This document shows positions 60,124-64,000 of a stretch of DNA of 64,000 nucleotides, in pieces. Source of the stretch: Cucumis sativus (taxonomy: Eukaryota; Streptophyta; Magnoliopsida; Cucurbitales; Cucurbitaceae); assembly GCF_000004075.3 (NCBI RefSeq), contig NC_026660.2, positions 13,721,837 to 13,785,836 on the forward strand. The letters are read 5' to 3'. The stretch's first letter is position 1, and every line of letters begins with the position of its first letter. Under the pieces are notes generated by a model. The model was not told where the DNA came from and made no database searches. It saw only the letters and a list, made by a program, of their open reading frames with translations. Both the position numbers and the translations under genes were made by a program.

Positions 60124-61109
60124 GGAAAAAAAATGAGAGGGAACTCTTATGAATTAGGACAAAGTCTCTCCTAAGTCACGTATAGTATAATTTATGTCTA
60201 AACTTTTGAATTTTATATATTATTTTGCAAACACTAATAAAAGAGTATGAAATTTTGTTTAAAAAATAATATATAGGACTTATGTGTGTTTGATTTGTTA
60301 ATTATTATCAAGTAAACTCTTATTTAATTTAGAACATATGTTTGCAAACTTATTACATGAAATAACTATAATGTGAAAATATAAAACCATTTTCCCTAGT
60401 ATTTATTTTATCTTTTGGTTTCTTCGTTTATCCAAAGTTACCCATTATTACAACCATGTGTTTGTTGTTTTTTAATACATCCAATCCCTTTCTAGATTAT
60501 ATTTAAAAAAAATATAATAATTTTATCATTTAAAACAATTACTAGACATTAATCAATAAGTTTTGTTGCTTATTTGTTTTTCATTGAAGCATTGAATGCA
60601 ATAATGTGTACGTGCAAGAGAACGATAATATGTGGTTGAGCATTATTAAATGTATCTATAGAGAAACGTCCAGCAATCAAAATGGACATAAAGCTTGTTC
60701 AATGTGTCCAAGTTTAAATGCAATGTAATTAGGTTATAGCATGTGGTTAGATGTTTGGATCTTAGAAAAATATATGTTTTTTGTCTAATAAATTTGAAAA
60801 TATTTTAAGGCTATTTTCAAATATAGCAAAATAAACTAAAATATGTATGAAATGTAAAAAATTATAACAATTATTTATGATGAATCATGATAAACTAAAT
60901 AAATATAAACTACTATATGTATATCTGTTTGTATTATGATGATACATATAATAATATATCTCGATCTATCTTAGATATATGATACTTTGCTGTATATTTA
61001 TAAATATTTTCATAATTTTAGTATTTTTATCCTCCAAAATTACTTATTAATAATTAAAATATGGATTTTCTCATTCTCTAATCATCAATTACCGTTCTTA
61101 CAAATCAAA
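60124..61109. other. Upstream DNA of peroxidase copy 2
   Basis: AT-rich. Around 60800-61020 there is a diffuse region with CAAATATAGCAAAATAAAC and GATAGA/TATATCTCGATCTATC words, like a worn version of the GATAG-rich repeat in the WRKY intron. No gene was seen. Confidence 0.45.
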
Positions 61110-61117
61110 CTTAAAAC

Positions 61118-61722
61118 TAGGGATGTAAGAGTAACCCAACAACCCAAATAATTCAGACTAACCAATAGGTTGGATTTTTTTTTCGGTTGGTTTGGATCTC
61201 AAGTTACGGGTTGAAAAATTGGGTTCAACCTAACCCAACCTGAATTAATGTATATATATGTTTATATATTTAGATTTATATTATGAAATTTATTATTATT
61301 GTTAATTTAGTAAATGGAAAAAGAAATAGATTACAGACTCACGCCTCATCCTCCATTCGTCTAATTGCTTCAGTCTTCATGCTACGCCTCATTTCCCTCT
61401 CGTCTCGACTTCTCATCTTCGACGTTCACCGTCTTCTTCTCAATCTCCATCGTCTTTCAACTGTTTCTGATCGTCTCTCCTTCTCACTTTTCGTTCAACT
61501 TCAGTCTTTGTGTCGTGCCTCATCTCATTGACTCACCCTCTCCCTCTCATCTTGGCCTCTTATCTTTGATGTTGATCAACTCAACAATCCAACCTAACTC
61601 AACCCATATTTTAAGGGTTGGATTAAGAATAGTACTATTCGGGTTGTCAATCCAACCAACCCGAAAATATGGGTTTTGAGTTAGAAATGTCCTCCAACCC
61701 AAACCAACATGTTTGCACCATT
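61118..61722. mobile_element. Candidate non-autonomous hAT-like element
   Basis: About 605 bp. Left end TAGGGATGTAAGAGTAACCC; the right end on the opposite strand reads AATGGTGCAAACATGTTGG. The subterminal regions are crowded with CAACCCAA / TTGGGTTGG words in both orientations, a pattern typical of hAT-type transposase binding sites. The flanks CTTAAAAC (61110-61117) and GTTCAAAC (61723-61730) agree at six of eight positions, as expected for an old 8-bp duplication. The CT-rich middle (61340-61560) holds no transposase. Confidence 0.4.
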
Positions 61723-61730
61723 GTTCAAAC

Positions 61731-61872
61731 ATGTGTACTCTATTTTCGAGCCAAGTTAAGGAATCATGATTTAGATAATTTATTGTTTAAAAAAAATCAT
61801 TTGTATACGGGTATTAATTATAAACGTATTATTTCTCCTTAAAACAATTTCAAAATGAAAACAAGCTTAATA

Positions 61873-61918
<46 letters not shown>

Positions 61919-63240
61919 AAAAAATGAAATAAAGTTAAATATTTTAATTCATCGAGGAAATGTGGAATAAAACCTCTTTTATTTGAAAAAGGTTCCAAGT
62001 GGGTTAGAATGTGTAAATGATTCAAAATGGTGATAATACTTTCCAAGTAAATTGAATTTGTTGTATGTTCCTTATGATTCAACTAATAAAATTATTATTA
62101 TTCTAATTCTATTTGGAATCTTGAATTGTTGACTAATTAGGGAAAATTACATATAATAATTACTTAATATTTATTGGGTTAAGTACGTTAGTTTAATTGT
62201 TTTTATTTTTTTTTAAATTAACAACAAATCCACTAGTATAATATAATATAATTTTGACTTTACTGAAATTAAAATAGTGATATTAAACTTAAATAACACC
62301 CAAAAGATGTAGGTTCGTTTTGAACAGTTCTTGTGTGTCACACACCCACGCCATTCAAAAACTATTATAATCTTTACAAATTACATTCAATAGAAATGTG
62401 ATTCAAATCATTTTTATAATTCAATTTGAGTTTGAGAAATCTTGTCAATGCTAGAGAGTTGGAAGTGTGATGTCACCTATACATGATCTTAGATACAATA
62501 AATGTGATATAAAGATTTGAATTTGTTAGCTCACGACAAAATGAGATGATACATTAAATGTTGATCAATTATGTTTATGTCCATTGTCAAAGACACGATA
62601 ATTAACATAACTTTCCTCTCTAGCTAATGTGAATCTTCATTCCTGTAGTTGTTATACTAAAAAAATTAATAGTTGTCCGATATAACCGATTAATTTGTAA
62701 TAGCCCTCCTATGCATATTTGTTGTTTAAAATTTGAGTAGCCCTATGATAGTTTGTGATAGTAGTCTAATATATCTAATTCATTTAATTTGAAACATATT
62801 TTAAAATTTAAGTAGTCTTCCGATAGTTTGTGATAATCGTACGATACACTTATGATAGTTTTAAAAAATAGGAAGATGAAAGAAAGTTAAAAGCAAAAAA
62901 ATATTTAAGAAAAATAGAAAAACTTGAATGTTGAACCAAAAAATCAAGAAAAAAGATTGATGAATGCTACTGAAGTAGGTAGATTTCCTATCAATTAACT
63001 TATATTTTACTTCATTTCATTATCTATTGATTAACTTATTGAAAATATAATGTAACAGGACGCACCATCACATGCAGTAAAGGTTCATTATTACTTAAAA
63101 ATGGATATAATTGAAACATTGGTTAAGAATTGACCAATGATCTGCATAAAAACCACACTTGTCCAGAGATGGTATCTTCATTACAACACCTTTACACGAT
63201 GACGAGACAGTCGTGAAAATTGCAAACTTAAACATCTTAC
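61731..63240. other. AT-rich intergenic DNA
   Basis: Contains a (TA)n run at about 61879-61905 and a locally repeated ATAGTTTGTGATA phrase (about 62749, 62829 and vicinity). No gene was recognised. Confidence 0.5.
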
Positions 63241-63249
63241 CACTTTTTA

Positions 63250-63945
63250 TCATTGTAAACATATGCACAATGTTTTGGATTGGAAAGAAGTTGAGATGAT
63301 AAAAAATGATGAAATGTTGAATAGTTTTCCGTGGAGTAGGTTAGTCTTCGATCTAAATAATATAATTTTTTAGAACGGTTTCACAATCGAAAGGTGCAAG
63401 CTACACATTACAAGGTTTTCCACAAGTCTTGTTAGTTTGGACATACGAAATCATACCTAAGCGGATCAACGTATTGGAATTGTAACTTAGACTAGTGGAG
63501 ATTAGCCTAGAATGTTAAAATGAAAACTAACAGAAAAAAGATTAATTAGAAATACCTTCACGATCGAATCTTTAAAACTAGTAATGAAAATTTACCAAAT
63601 ACAGCCATTACTTCTTTACTATCATTTACACTTTGATATCACTAACTTATTACATTTTACATATTTTGTTTATTTTTGAGTCGTGTCTTTAAATCCATCT
63701 ACCTTTGAAGTGTATTCAAATTATTTCTAATGTTTTGTTAATGAAGCATTAGATGGAATTGAAGAAAGATGAGCGTATAAAAATGTAGTAAACTTATGAA
63801 GACAACTTCAATTAAAAAAAGAAAAAGAAAAAAGGAATGGTTGGTTCCAGGAAAGAGGATTCTCTTAGAACGAAGGTTAGACAAATGAAGGTAGATTTGG
63901 CTTCTTTAAAGGAGGAGGTCTTGTGATTGGTTAAGTCAATTATTG
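63250..63945 (+). pseudogene. Possible remnant of a DUF1985-type transposon gene
   Basis: A short frame at about 63258-63374 reads NVLDWKEVEMIKNDEM and FPWSRLVFDL. This resembles the part of the MULE-1 DUF1985 domain with NNYDWGGLVFGRTL. A second fragment near 63848-63924 (SRKEDSLRTKVRQMK, LASLKEEVL) resembles the Lys-rich coiled coil that follows DUF1985 in the MULE-1 gene. Order and strand agree, but each match is short. Treat as a hint only. Confidence 0.25.
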
Positions 63946-64000
63946 ATACTTTCATTTTTGAAACATAGCTATGAGGAGGAAATGAACGTAGAAAAAGAAA

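Overview
This is a 64 kb piece of AT-rich plant nuclear DNA: intron-bearing genes, plant-specific families (group I WRKY, class III peroxidases, a CHX antiporter relic) and plant transposons. A eudicot is clear. Cucurbitaceae is my best guess (about 0.6), because Mutator-like elements carrying a DUF1985-Ulp1 gene were first described in melon and because a GATAG-rich interspersed repeat here looks like one I associate with cucurbit genomes. No bacterial or organellar features were seen.

Layout. 1-3.9 kb: gene-free AT-rich DNA. 4.0-7.2 kb, minus: a decayed cation/H+ exchanger (CHX) with stops and frameshifts. 7.4-20.9 kb: two directly oriented, almost abutting Mutator-like elements (MULEs). 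MULE-1 (7402-16154) has about 117-bp terminal inverted repeats and a perfect 9-bp target duplication. It carries a C-terminally truncated transposase, a multi-exon DUF1985-Ulp1 protease gene on the other strand and an array of a 177-178 bp tandem repeat. MULE-2 (16171-20896) lacks the protease gene but keeps the transposase C-terminus with its SWIM and CCHC fingers, in a broken frame. 20.9-22.9 kb: T-rich DNA and a degenerate GATGCAGATGATGA-type array. 23.0-36.1 kb: one complete Ty3/gypsy element on the minus strand, with 832/838-bp LTRs, TSD CAAAC, gag, protease, RT, two RNase H domains and integrase, so of the Tat clade. It has a long 3' untranslated region made of three tandem-repeat families.

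36.1-64 kb is the genic half. It holds a five-exon group I WRKY gene of the WRKY25/26/33 type (minus, 37992-42751) with four W-boxes upstream; a seven-exon F-box/LRR gene like FBL3 (minus, 47233-50410) with one apparent GC-AG intron; a candidate solo LTR (51718-52404); and two tandem class III peroxidase genes (minus, 54546-55695 and 58669-60037), each 320 residues, with identical exon lengths and similar promoters. Small non-autonomous repeats and a few old element fragments fill the rest.

The intact host genes are independent transcription units, all on the minus strand, and nothing suggests an operon-like system. The most unusual content is in the transposons: the MULE pair with complementary damage and a captured protease gene, the satellite-like array at the 5' end of that gene, and the tandem-repeat-rich 3' UTR of the Tat element with a related array outside its LTRs. 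Splice sites and boundaries were read by eye; no alignment or database search was run.
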